Notes: generated by a model not told the origin, from the letters alone. A DNA stretch of 30,929 nt from Coptodactyla brooksi (GCA_033557675.1 JAWQRM010000099.1:1-30929), one strand, 5' to 3'. Positions 19,511 through 29,199 are shown, counted from the stretch's first letter. Program-made: numbers and translations.

Positions 19511-22500
19511 ATGGCTAATAATGCACAAGTTTTAAAAGATGCGTGTGAAGGTAAGCCTGTTACAACAAAAAACCAAGCACGCACGTGCTTCGAGAAAAGA
19601 ACATGGGCTCGATTAGCTTTAAAACGGAAGAATTGAAATTTTCAGGTATGGGGTCCACTCTAATTGAAAATTCAACTGATGCAAATGCCGCATCCCTCAG
19701 TTGTTCAGTAAGTAACAATTCAATTTAATGTTTAAATAAAATAAAGCAGTATTATCGTATACGGTGCTGATCAAAAGTATTTATTCGTTCGTCTATGTAC
19801 GGCGACTGTCAAAAATTTCATTCCTTTTAGATTGGAATGATCACGGACGGTCCGGAACATTATGAAGATGGAACCCATTTTAGCGTCACGACGGCCCTGA
19901 CCTACTGCAAAACGAAAATCGTAAAGCCCTACCTGCGTTTCTTGTCCGTTACCGGTTTACGTTCGTTTGTCAGTGACATGTCGGATCCTCTCACGTTCAG
20001 CGGGTGCTGTTGCTGCGTTTACATTGCGGCCCTGTTGATTTTAATAGTCGTAGGTTACGTCTTGCAGTACATGGCCTGTTTCAGGAGGGACAGGGGTTTC
20101 TGTTACGTGATCGTCGAGTCGAAACGGCCCTCAGCCCTCGACGAGCGCCTCTACGGGACGGTCTGCGAGGAATCGGTCGTTTTCAGTTACGCGGTGCCCC
20201 ACGTTTTGCATTTTGTCGGTTACGCGTACGCCTTTCACGTTTTCAGGTCGTCGAATGACGATCAGCTTCCCCGTTTAATAGAATCAGTGAGTATACGTTG
20301 TTTTATGAACGTTTTGCCCGACAAGTTGTTTCCGACAGGTGTTTCTAACGTTGACCAATTTAAGCGATGGATTTCAAAGTCAAAAGAAACTAGTTCGAAC
20401 GTTATGGATATTTGTCGCGATAAATGTGCTGTGGATGTTTTCCTCTTTATCTGCCGTCACGGTCATGATGGTGGATGGAACCATTGAATTCAAATGGATG
20501 AAAGAAAAGTGGGTAATCTGAAAATTTAGGGCACAAAGTATTTGTTCGTCCGTAAATTATCGAGGACATTCTTACATAAAACCCCATTCAATGGATACTT
20601 TTTTAAATCATCTTTAGATATTATTTGTTTCTACTATTAATACCTAAAATAAAATTTCAATGGAACTTATACACGATGACATACTTTTTAAATACAACTT
20701 GTTTAGGTAAACATATGAAAATCTTATTCGACTATTCTGTGCATTCCCTCGTAACTGCACTTATACTTCTCCATTAATTATTATTTATTCAATAAGTTAT
20801 ATATGTGGATTTGAAACCTTTGGTTTCAAAGTAAAGTTGAGCAATTGCCATCACTTTACTAAAACAAAAAATCAACTGCTTGATGCACATTTTGCTAACC
20901 ATAACAAAAGATAAAAGCACTTGTCATGTTTAAAAAAAAAACATGCTGAGCAGTTTATTTCTCGTTTTAGTTAAGTGGTAGCAATTGCTCGACTTTCCTA
21001 CACATTGTAATAAAGAATTTATTTGATACGGAACCACCAATTATTACCGTAATGATTTTCCGTACGCTCATTTTCAAATAATTCTTGATATTTATGTGAA
21101 TAAAGAATTTATGTGCTAATATTAACCAGCATTTAACCACATGAGTTTCTTTGCTTTGGGTTGTAAATTAATTCAACTAAGACAAGTTATACTTTGTCGT
21201 ATAAAACAAATATACTTCAATACATCCTTGATTGTTAAAATTAAACTAGAAATCAAACTTGCAATAGTATCTTTTATTAAAATTTACTTGTGTAACAATA
21301 AATACATATTTAGATTCTTAATTAAATAAATTTTATAAATACTTGATCTTTTCATACTAAAATATTTTTCCTTCTATTTAAAGATAATTAGTATAGTTCA
21401 TGAACAACATTTGCAAGATAATAATCATGTTCATAAATCTCAATTTGTATTTTTATTACAATTTTTGTTGTATATTTGTGTCTTTGTTTATACTTTCTCA
21501 TTTTGTTCCCCGACTATTTAGAAAGGTGTTATTTAACAAGAGCCACCTGTGAATGTGAACTGTCTTTAGAAAACTCATTATTGATAACCTTTCTCGGATG
21601 GTTCCCTGCTACTGTCAAAATTGACAGTTAAGTAATGAGAACCAACTATGATTGAGAAATAAAATGTCATCTATGGTTAACCTGTCAGAATTTGATGAAC
21701 AGCGAATGAAATAATTTGAAAATATTTGTTAGTTAATTGAAATCAACGTAATCGCTACTGAATCAAAATGTTAAATACGGTTTCGACCAATTATTCATTA
21801 ATTTTTCACTATTAAAAGTCCACCAGTTCACAGTCAAGGTAAGAGAAAGTCGTGTGTGGTGCTTAGCTTTTCTTTTATTTTAACTTTTATGACTCACAGA
21901 TTTTTTTTGTGCTTTCAAAACTTTTATTTTTTGAAAACTCACTGACGTACAAATACTTTTGTGTGCAGCTGTACTCAAAACCGTATTTTAGTGAGAGCAG
22001 AGTTTAAAGTCACTGTTGATCAGATATTCTTTTTAATTCGCTATACCAGTGCTGCCCAGCCTTTTTCGTACCATGCTCCACCTTACGCTCCCCTTATATC
22101 ATATACATAATTTTTGATATTCAAAAATAGATTACATTTTCGAATTGGTCTCCTTAATAATTGAGCTGCCACCCTGCGGGGCGTGGGCCCCACGTTGAAA
22201 AATACTGCTCTATACAAAGGACTAATTTTCAAATGTTTTAGAGCCGAAAACGTGATTTTACTGTTAAAAGTCCTGCTTGTCCTTGCCACTTTGTGTCACG
22301 ATGTCGTCCAAGCGACCGTTATTTCAAATTACTGTCTCCAGGCGCAATTGTTAACGAATTACGTGCAATTTCTGAAAGAGAAACTCCTCCAACACTCCGT
22401 TTTGGCCATGGAATGGATGCGGGACATGGAAGAATTTAAGAAATTGCTGTGGTTTTTGAATTTCAAACTGGCGCCCTCTGTCTGCATTTTTACCTTGCTA

Positions 22501-24456
22501 AATATATCGCGATGCGTTACCGGAACGTTGTGGCTTTTAAATTTGGACAGCGTCGACAAAAATAATTGGCGCACTTTCGGAATTTGCGTCGTGAACATTC
22601 TGCTTTGGGCTATTTTGGCTCTATCGCCTTTTATTCAAGTAAGGTTTATTACAACCTAACCTCGAAATTTGACAAACGTCAACTTTGACGTATACGTCAA
22701 GCGGACGAAAAAATCGAAATAATCAAACCTTTCGTTTACGGTCCTGGGCACTAGATTGTCACTATCGTAAAACTAAATTGCTCATAAGGGTAAAAAAAAA
22801 GAAGAACGTTGATCTTTTGGCTGCTTTAGTTACTTTTATTTAATTTGGCGTTTTTACTTTTATTCAATTGCCTGCAATTATCTGCAGCTTTTTTTTAATA
22901 TCCATAAAAACAAACCTAAAATCAGTCATTAATATAATAATAATGACAAAATTCGAAAAAGATTACAGCGAGACAAGATAACGCGCGTAGATTAACGTAC
23001 ACCACCGAATAAAATAACGATAGCACCAACAAGCTAATGAAAAATAACTAAAACAGTAAAAAATAACCAAAACAGTTATACCGTTTGGTATTTTTCGTCT
23101 TTGTAAAGTACTAATTACAATAGCCGATGTCAGTTAGTTGCTACTATTTAGTTATGAAAGATTGACAACCTTACGAGAGGAGCAGTTGTCAGTTTGTTTG
23201 TTTTTTAAAGTTCTTTTGAAATAGACGTAGATCAAAAGTAATTGTTACTTAATTATTCGAGTTTTTATAAATGTTTACCTGTTTTGACTTGTTTTTGCAA
23301 TGGAAAAATTAACGATTATCACCGTTTTGATTTTTATTATAAATACGCGGGTGTGAGACTTTGTATAACGTTTAGAAAATCAAACGTTATTTAGATTACG
23401 TTTTAGGATCTTTTTGGAGTATTTAACAGCTTATATAAATAGTTTATTATTTAATTTGGAGGTTTCAATTTGGTTGCAATTAGATAAAAATAAATTACAT
23501 AATACATAAGTAAGTAAATTACATTTGGCGATGTTTTAGGTTAAATAAATTTTTGAAACATTTCAATTGATATTAATTAATTATTATTATTATTAATTAA
23601 TCAATTAATCTTAGTTCGACATCAGTCAAGCTTCTTTCGAATTTGACGTTTAGATAACTTATAATAGTATCATCATTTAAATTACATTTAGGGATTTTTG
23701 AACGAAGTCAATTCAATTGATTAATTAATTAATCAATAAATGAGAAGATATTTGATATTTGTTTGTTTTTGAGGTTATTTCGAATTAGAAATGAAACTCA
23801 AGTAATTTTGCATTTATTATCATTAGATGTAGATTAGAAGTAATTATTCAATTGTTAATCATTCTTTGATTTTTTGTTTTGAAGCGTTTGACGTTGACAT
23901 TTTACGTGTTATACATAGGTTGGTTTTCACGGATAATCTCCCAATCGTAAATTGCAGTTGGAAACATTTTGGATTAAATCAATTTGAAAGCACTTCAACT
24001 GACGCTTATACTCATTAATAGAAATATTGTTAGCTAGACGTCTGTCAAACTTTCGTTTGACATCTGTCAAGGTTTTATTTGACATCTGACAGACGTGCAT
24101 CAGCAGTTTACATAACCTAAAAGATGTGATGGAATGTCACAGTTGACATTTGTCAAATTTCGAGATTGTGAAATTTGATGTGCATTCTAAATTTCTCGTG
24201 ATAGGCTGCGAGGTTAACGAGTTCCTGCGGTAGCGTCAAAGGCGTCGGGCACGAGCTGAGGGCGCGACCGTACCCCGTGCAGTCCCTGCAAAACGACAGC
24301 TCGAGACAACTGGACACGCTGATGCTCTACGCCTCGACGCTCCGATACGAAGCGACGTTGTTCGGCGTGTCGATAAAACCCGCTTACATCTACCTTCTGT
24401 TAACCGTAACGTCGATGCTGATCCTCGCCTTCGGACAGTTACACTACCTCAGATGA
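19511..24456 (+). CDS. Gustatory-receptor-like seven-membrane-segment protein, six coding exons
   Basis: Exons 19511-19550, 19646-19707, 19831-20286, 20339-20508, 22242-22638 and 24205-24456 encode 458 residues; phases fit throughout. Seven hydrophobic segments are visible, beginning near residues 93, 145, 200, 244, 300, 355 and 430. The order, length and the last segment (TVTSMLILAFGQLHYL, with the conserved Gln near the C-terminus) suit the insect gustatory/odorant receptor superfamily, which form ligand-gated cation channels in chemosensory cells. KPYLRFLSVTGLRSF before the first segment and DDQLPRLIESVFL are also Gr-like. Four cysteines in a row (93-96) open segment 1. The first exon is uncertain: an in-frame ATG at 19603 without the first intron would replace it. 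Introns 4 and 5 are long and full of repeats. It could be a conserved Gr-like orphan rather than a true taste receptor. AATAAA follows at 24506. Confidence 0.8.
20810..20998. mobile_element. Inverted-repeat MITE-like element in receptor intron 4
   Basis: Left arm AGTTGAGCAATTGCCATCAC (about 20835) and the following ACTAAAAC...CAACTGCTTGATGCA pair with the complement at about 20943-20995. Arms are about 60 bp around an A-rich centre. A perfect 9-bp hairpin (TTTGAAACC-TTT-GGTTTCAAA, 20810-20830) borders the left arm. No clear target duplication was found, so the superfamily is unassigned. Confidence 0.7.
20999..22038. other. Unremarkable AT-rich part of receptor intron 4
   Basis: No coding exon was seen. 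A small inverted repeat ACTGTCAAAATTGACAGT lies at about 21611. Otherwise nothing can be supported. Confidence 0.5.
22047..22207. mobile_element. hAT-type MITE with 8-bp target duplication
   Basis: Starts CAGTGCTGCCCAGCCTTTTT and ends with the complement of CAGTATTTTTCAACGTGGG, the usual hAT terminal pattern. Flanks CGCTATAC (22039-22046) and CTCTATAC (22208-22215) agree at 7 of 8 positions, as expected for an 8-bp hAT duplication. It ends 34 bp before receptor exon 5, just upstream of the likely branch point ACTAAT. Confidence 0.88.
22639..24204. repeat. Receptor intron 5, filled by old TGTCAAA-family repeat units
   Basis: From about 23215 the intron carries units also found at 25600-26870. 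Examples are TGTTTTGACTTGTTTTTGCA with AATGGAAAAATTAACGATTA (compare 25720), AATTGTTAATCATTCTTTGA (compare 25876 and 26142), and CAGTTTACATAACCTAAAAG (24103; compare 26699). The core TTTGACATCTGTCAA is present at 24057. No further exon is seen. Confidence 0.65.
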
Positions 24457-24505
24457 TTTGCGGTCCCCTTTTAAATTACGCGCTCAGTACGTTAATGTAG
24501 AGAAA

Positions 24506-24511
24506 AATAAA
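24506..24511 (+). terminator. Poly(A) signal of the receptor gene
   Basis: AATAAA 50 nt after the TGA stop. Confidence 0.65.
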
Positions 24512-24539
24512 AACCTATTAAATTTTGGAACCGTCTCCT

Positions 24540-24545
24540 TTTATT
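24540..24545 (-). terminator. Poly(A) signal of the small membrane-protein gene
   Basis: AATAAA on the minus strand, about 140 nt beyond that gene's stop and only about 30 bp from the receptor's signal. The two 3' ends would nearly touch or overlap. Confidence 0.55.
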
Positions 24546-24686
24546 TGTCTCTCGTCAAAATGTATTTATAACGATACCTCCCGTAACGGCGGATCACGAG
24601 CTTTCTACGTTTACGCATGTTCGCGTTATCGTTTCAAAATTACAAGCGTCGGGCTGCGGCGGGCGCGAAAGGAAGAAATCGCATGT

Positions 24687-24980
24687 TTAGCGGCGTCTCG
24701 TCTGCTCGATGAGCCGCTTCAGGCTGAACGAGGACACCCCGAAGCCGACGGCCGCGATAAAAAACGCCGTGGGATAAACTAGCCTGCTATCGTAAATTAC
24801 GGGCGGATTACTCGGGATTTTCTGCAATAGAAAAATAGCCGTCTATAAATATATCTCGAAACAACGCTTATCTACCAACATTCCAAACATTTCGAGTTAC
24901 GTAACGTCAAATTGGTTAATGGTACTTACTTGCGGAATGGATAACCGTACGGCTAAATTCAGAGTTGAGAAAACTTTCAT
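24687..24980 (-). CDS. 61-residue single-pass membrane protein, unrecognised
   Basis: Exons 24980-24930 and 24821-24687 on the minus strand, with a GTAAGT donor, CAG acceptor and matching phase, give 61 residues starting MKVFSTLNLAVRLSIPQ. A single hydrophobic segment, PTAFFIAAVGFGVSSFSL, spans about residues 35-52 and is followed by a basic tail (KRLIEQTRRR). The N-terminus has basic and hydrophobic residues without acidic ones, which would suit a mitochondrial or reverse-anchor protein. Size and build resemble the SMIM-type microproteins and small respiratory-chain accessory subunits, but I do not recognise the family. A 5' untranslated exon fits a GTAAGT donor at 25251 and a TTTCAG acceptor ending at 24997. 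The gene converges on the receptor gene. Base composition is GC-rich compared with its surroundings, which supports real coding. Confidence 0.7.
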
Positions 24981-24996
24981 CCTACGTTGAGAAACC

Positions 24997-25251
24997 CTGA
25001 AATCACGGGAAAACGCCGACCTTCATAAAAAAGAAACGGTTCAACGTCGTGTAGCCTTCGACCGTTCGAAGACTCCTTCGCATAACCTCACTCTAATTAT
25101 CTGTCAAACTGTACGTCAAATAGCGACAAGTGCGGACGGGAACTTTGCTTTATAGCTTCTCGCACTAATGAACTTACGTTCCCGATAGCACGGGTCACGA
25201 AACGGGCGCGATTCGTGTCGAAATCGATAAGGAACGTACAACGTGACTTAC
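24997..25251 (-). other. Probable 5' UTR intron of the small membrane-protein gene
   Basis: GGACAG/GTAAGTCAC donor (exon base 25252) and TGATTTCAG/GGTTTC acceptor, 16 nt before the ATG. The promoter would then lie near or above 25300, in a CpG-containing stretch. Confidence 0.5.
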
Positions 25252-25499
25252 CTGTCCACTAACGTCGTCGAGTCTCGATGCTCGAAAGAAAGAATTGTGC
25301 ACAAACGCGAACCGCTTGATTACGTAGCGTGCGGGTTTTTGAAAGCCAAGGTCGAAATAATAAAGTAAAAATAACCAGACTTTGACTTGACTTTGCGTAC
25401 ACGAAAATAATCGAAATTATTCGCGTGTCCCATTTTTTACAAACGTACGGACGAATCTCATTTCCAAAATAACCTTAAGCGGTGTCGATTTATAATTCA

Positions 25500-26870
25500 C
25501 ACGTTTACTTGTGTTCATTATTGAAGGGTCGATAGATTTCCGTCAAATTTGATGTCTCGTCGGTTTTTAAGGTTAATCAAATGTCCGCTAAGACGTGGAC
25601 AGTTTTTAGTTTTACCCAGATTTGCAAGGATTGTAATTTCATAATCAAATATTGTCAGTTAATTGGACGGTTTACTGTGGAAGTTTTTAAAACGAGCTAT
25701 CTCGAAATATTTATCTGTTTTGACTGGGTGCAATGGAAAAGTTGACGATTATCCCGACTTATCCGGTTTTGATTGTTACAGTAAACACGCAGCTTTATAT
25801 TCAACTGTTAGAAAATCAAAATTTTTAGGTTATTTTGAGGTTATTTAGCGGATCTAAATTAGAAGTAGTCGTTTAATTGTTAATCATTATTCGATTTTAT
25901 GCCGTGAAGAATTTAACCTTTAGATTACCTAATATCTGTGAAATTTTACATTTTATAAGTTTTTGAGGTTTATCAATTTTAAATTACATGTAGAGATTTT
26001 TGCTTCAAATCCATTTTGAAACGCTTCAATTGATATTTGCGTTAATTAATTAATACGAATATCGTTAGTTTAACATCTGTAAAGCTTCTTTAGAACGTTT
26101 AGGATTATTTTGAGTTAGATGTAAATAAGGAGTAATCGTTTAATTGTTAACCATTATTTAACTTTCTTGCCCTGAAGAATTTGTCGTTTAGACTACCTAA
26201 TATATGTGAAATTTTACATTTTGTACATTTTTGAGGTGTTTTTATTTTACATTACATGTAGAATTTTTTTATTGAAATCAATTTAAAAACGCTTCAATTG
26301 ATTTTTGTATTAATTAGTTAAGTATATTACAATATTGTTTAACTGACAGCATATGTCGCTCTCAACGCTAATGTCAACTTTTTTCAAATTTGAACTTTGT
26401 TGGTTTTTGAGGTTCTTTTAAATTAGAAATAAATCGCAACCAGGTGCAGATTAAACTAAATTATTCAATTATTAATAATTTTTTGATTTTTTGCTTTGAA
26501 GCGTTTCAAGTTCACATTTTATAGGTCTTCATGGTTAGTTTGCCAATTGTAAATTACAGTTGGAAATATTTTGGATTAATTTAATTAATTAATACATACA
26601 AATATTGTTAGCTACACAACTGTCAAACTTTTTTTTTAACAGATGTCAATCAGTTTGATATTTTGTTTGTTTTTTCTTTAACCTTATGAAAGGATCAGCA
26701 GTTTACATAACCTAAAAGATGTATATGTCAAAGTTGCAGTATCGAAATGTCAATCAATTTTCAAACGTTTCAATTGATATTTGTATTAATTAATTAATAA
26801 ATCAATGAATTGGTATATTTATTGTTTAACTGTCAGCTTAACATCTGTCAAATCTTTTTCATGTTTATTT
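25500..26870 (+). repeat. Diverged tandem units of the TGTCAAA repeat family
   Basis: Units of about 270 bp begin near 25855, 26125 and 26440, marked by GTTTAATTGTTAATCATTAT, then a GAAGAATTT or GAAGCGTTT core, ACCTAATATCTGTGAAATTT, TTTTGAGGT, TTACATGTAGA, and CGCTTCAATTGAT followed by TTAATTAATTAATAC. Units become less complete outwards. The same order occurs in receptor intron 5. No gene lies here. Confidence 0.7.
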
Positions 26871-27049
26871 TATATACAGGAACAATTATTATCAGATGTA
26901 ATTGTTTAACATCTATTAAACTTTGACATTTTGTGCGTTTTCGGGGTTATTTTGTGTTGGAAATGCACGTAAACGTAATATTATTGTTTCGTAATTATTT
27001 TATATTTGGAATCTTTGTACAATATATCTACAAACTTAAGAAGTAAGTA

Positions 27050-27055
27050 TTTATT
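27050..27055 (-). terminator. Poly(A) signal overlapping the UPF0598 stop codon
   Basis: On the minus strand the TAA stop (27053-27051) lies inside AATAAA. If used, the 3' untranslated region would be extremely short. I saw no other clear AATAAA close downstream. Confidence 0.4.
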
Positions 27056-27737
27056 TGTGCCTTTTCTTAATCGTATCTTTATACCAAGTGTTGTTTAAGT
27101 CATACGCGTTTCCTTCAAAATGAAATCTAGTGGGCGGCTCCGTTTCTCCATCGTCAAAAGTAAAATGTTTGCTGAATTCGATAGCCAATTTCGATCGTAC
27201 TAACCCGATCCCGCCTACCCGTTCGGGAGCGGGATGGTAAACCCGACCGGTACCCGGTAGCATGAATATCATCCGGGGCTCGAACTTGTACGTCAGGAAT
27301 TCCCCGGCGTGATTGTGCCCCAAGTGCAGCTCTTCGTTTCCCTCTTTCGTTATTTTTCTTTCCACGTGCGTATAAACGAACGGGTAATCGTCGCACCGCA
27401 CGAAATTCCTTTCTTTACCGCATACGGAGAGGTACGGAAACTCGCCGTAGCGGCCGGTACCGTTTCTGCGCATTTGGTTAAAAAAAAATCGCAAGAACTT
27501 CTTCTCCTTGAAACACGAAGTGAAATTTTTCATTTTCGAATCGTCTAGAAACAACTTTTAAGGAAATTAAGGTTAATTTATAGGACTTCGGGTGGTTACC
27601 ATTCCTTGGTGGTCAATGTAATAGAAGTATTCCCTGACTTTAGGTTCGGGTTCTTGTCCTTGCACGTAACTTGAAAAACATTGCGTCGGTCTTAAATTAT
27701 TTAAGATGTAGTTTCTAAAATTACATTTGAATAACAT
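27051..27737 (-). CDS. UPF0598 protein (C8orf82 homologue), two exons
   Basis: Exons 27737-27600 and 27554-27051 encode 213 residues, close to the human C8orf82 length. The 45-bp intron is GT-AG with in-phase joining (HQGM then LFLDDSKMKNF). Conserved blocks are REYFYYIDHQG (residues about 34-44), MKNFTSCFKEKKFLRFFF (53-70), FPYLSVCGKERNFVRCDDYP (83-102), GRVYHPAPERVGGIGLVRS (about 153-171) and TRFHFEGNAYDLNNTWY near the C-terminus. The function of UPF0598 is not established. The basic, acid-free N-terminus (MLFKCNFRNYILNNLR) would suit mitochondrial import; that is inference. The start is the first ATG upstream of the conserved part. Confidence 0.93.
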
Positions 27738-28439
27738 TGTTATTGTAATTTCGGTGTTTGTATTTTGGACCGTGTTCGACGTTGTACATTGTTTTGGTGT
27801 TTTGAATTTTGGTTCATTAGCCCTTTAGACATTTTCACCACTCTAAATGAAATGACCAAATAGGTTTGCCGTTTCGAAAGGGCGTTAATTAAATATCTAT
27901 TAAGCGATATATGAACGTTCGACTGAATAATAATTTAATAGTTCCATTGAACAAGGAGAAAAAGCTATTAATGGTTGGATTAGGGTAAAATTTTATTCAT
28001 ACAACACCGTTATATGAATTTTGGTGTATTAGTTCTTTGGTTACGTCCAAAAACCCAAATTGTTTTGACGTTTTGGTGCGGTAATTTCTTAAATATTAAC
28101 GGCTGTATGGGCATTGAATTTTATAGTCATTACTCCACCTCGCCAAGAAGAAGCTAGTGTAAGTTGAGTTTGGTTAGAATTAAATTTTCACGTCAACAAG
28201 TTTGGCACGTTAGTCCATTAGGTATTTTAATCAGATACCAAGGTACAATTGCATTCGATGTTTTCAAATGGTATTTTGTTAAATAGGTATTAGGGGCTAT
28301 ATCGTCGTCGTATAAGATATTCATTAGTTCACCCAAAGAAAAAGTAGAATAAATAAAATTAAATTATAATAATTTTATCATAATTTTAGAACATCAGTCC
28401 ATTAAGTGTTTTTATCATACGCCAAGGACAATCGAATTC

Positions 28440-28681
28440 CTACTGGAGTTAACAATCACATTAACTACACCAAGATTGTTCAAAATCTTACTCAAAAACG
28501 GCATACGTTTCGGTTTATCTAATAAACCTTCGTCAGGTGTAACCTTCGTCATTCTCCTGACGAAGATTTATTAGATAAACCGAAACAATGTCGAGAGTGA
28601 GATTTTAAACAATCTCGGTGTGGTTAAGATGTTTGTTAACTCCAGTAACTACGAGACCACAGACTTCCGTTTTTCTCATAT
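28440..28681. mobile_element. Inverted Penelope-like element fragment with 10-bp target duplication
   Basis: Two head-to-head arms (about 28440-28536 and 28557-28681) are reverse complements, e.g. GTTTCGGTTTATCTAATAAA with its complement. The element is flanked by AATCGAATTC at 28430-28439 and at 28682-28691. Both arms carry hammerhead-type cores; only the right-arm one is complete. Related fragments lie at 7688 and 29063. There is no reverse transcriptase frame. Confidence 0.75.
28550..28599 (+). ncRNA. Type I hammerhead ribozyme candidate
   Basis: All parts of the fold are present in order. Stem I 5' strand is CATTCTC (28550-28556), then core CTGACGA (28557-28563). An extra A precedes the stem II arms GATTTAT/ATAAACC around loop TAG, with one A-C mismatch. 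Then come G12-A14, a 2-bp stem III (AC...GT) with loop AAT, the cleavage site GTC (C at 28592), and the stem I 3' strand GAGAGTG (7 pairs, one G-T). A very short stem III is the known style of Penelope-element hammerheads. The extra nucleotide before stem II may weaken activity. Confidence 0.6.
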
Positions 28682-29062
28682 AATCGAATTCTTGACGTTT
28701 TGAAGCGGTACTCTGTTACATAGGTCTATTGGCGGTTATACCGCCGTTTGATTACATGATTACTAGTTTCTCCCAAAGAGGGAGTAAAAGGTATAAAACT
28801 AAATTGCAATATTTTTATCACAATTTTGAAACATTACTCGATTACGTACCCAGGACAATCTAGTTCTCAACGCTTTGAAATGGTAGTTTGTTAAAAACTT
28901 ATTAGAACATGTACAGTTGTTTTATTAAATAGTCATATTGGTCCATCCAAAGGCGAAGTGAAACAAATAAAATTAAATTGTTGATACATTTTGCTCCAAT
29001 TTTCGAACATTAGTGCAAGTGGTGTTTTGTTAGAAGAAACGAAGATCTGTAGAGTAATAGTC

Positions 29063-29153
29063 ACTAGAACTAATAATCACCTCAGCCATAACACTGTTTT
29101 AAAACTTGACATATGTTTCGGTTTGTTGAATAGACAACAGTCTTCAGGAGAAT
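29063..29153 (-). mobile_element. Third Penelope-like fragment with degenerate hammerhead core
   Basis: On the minus strand CATTCTC precedes CTGAAGA. Then come a TGTTG/CAACA stem, CCGAAAC, ATAT and GTC (core 29147-29115). The stem I 3' strand no longer pairs. Flanking sequence aligns with the left arm at 28440-28536. Confidence 0.55.
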
Positions 29154-29199
29154 GGTTAGGACCATTCATTTCAGGACAGGTAACGCGCGTCGAGCAATC

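Larger units (their letters stand above)
27800..29015 (+). repeat. Old tandem array of about 180-bp units
   Basis: The landmark AATTTT(A/G)GAACATTAGTCCATTA-like string recurs at about 27803, 28016, 28195, 28382, 28821 and 28998. The spacing is 178-211 bp once the 252-bp insertion is removed. Other shared motifs are CCAAGGACAAT, AAATGGTATTTTGTTAAATA, CACCCAAAGA and AAATAAAATTAAATT. Units are strongly diverged. Confidence 0.65.

Noticed and set aside
20509..20512. Alternative receptor exon 4 donor at GTAATC (20513)
   Set aside because: It would end in phase 0, but exon 5 needs a phase 2 junction; the GTGGGT donor at 20509 fits.
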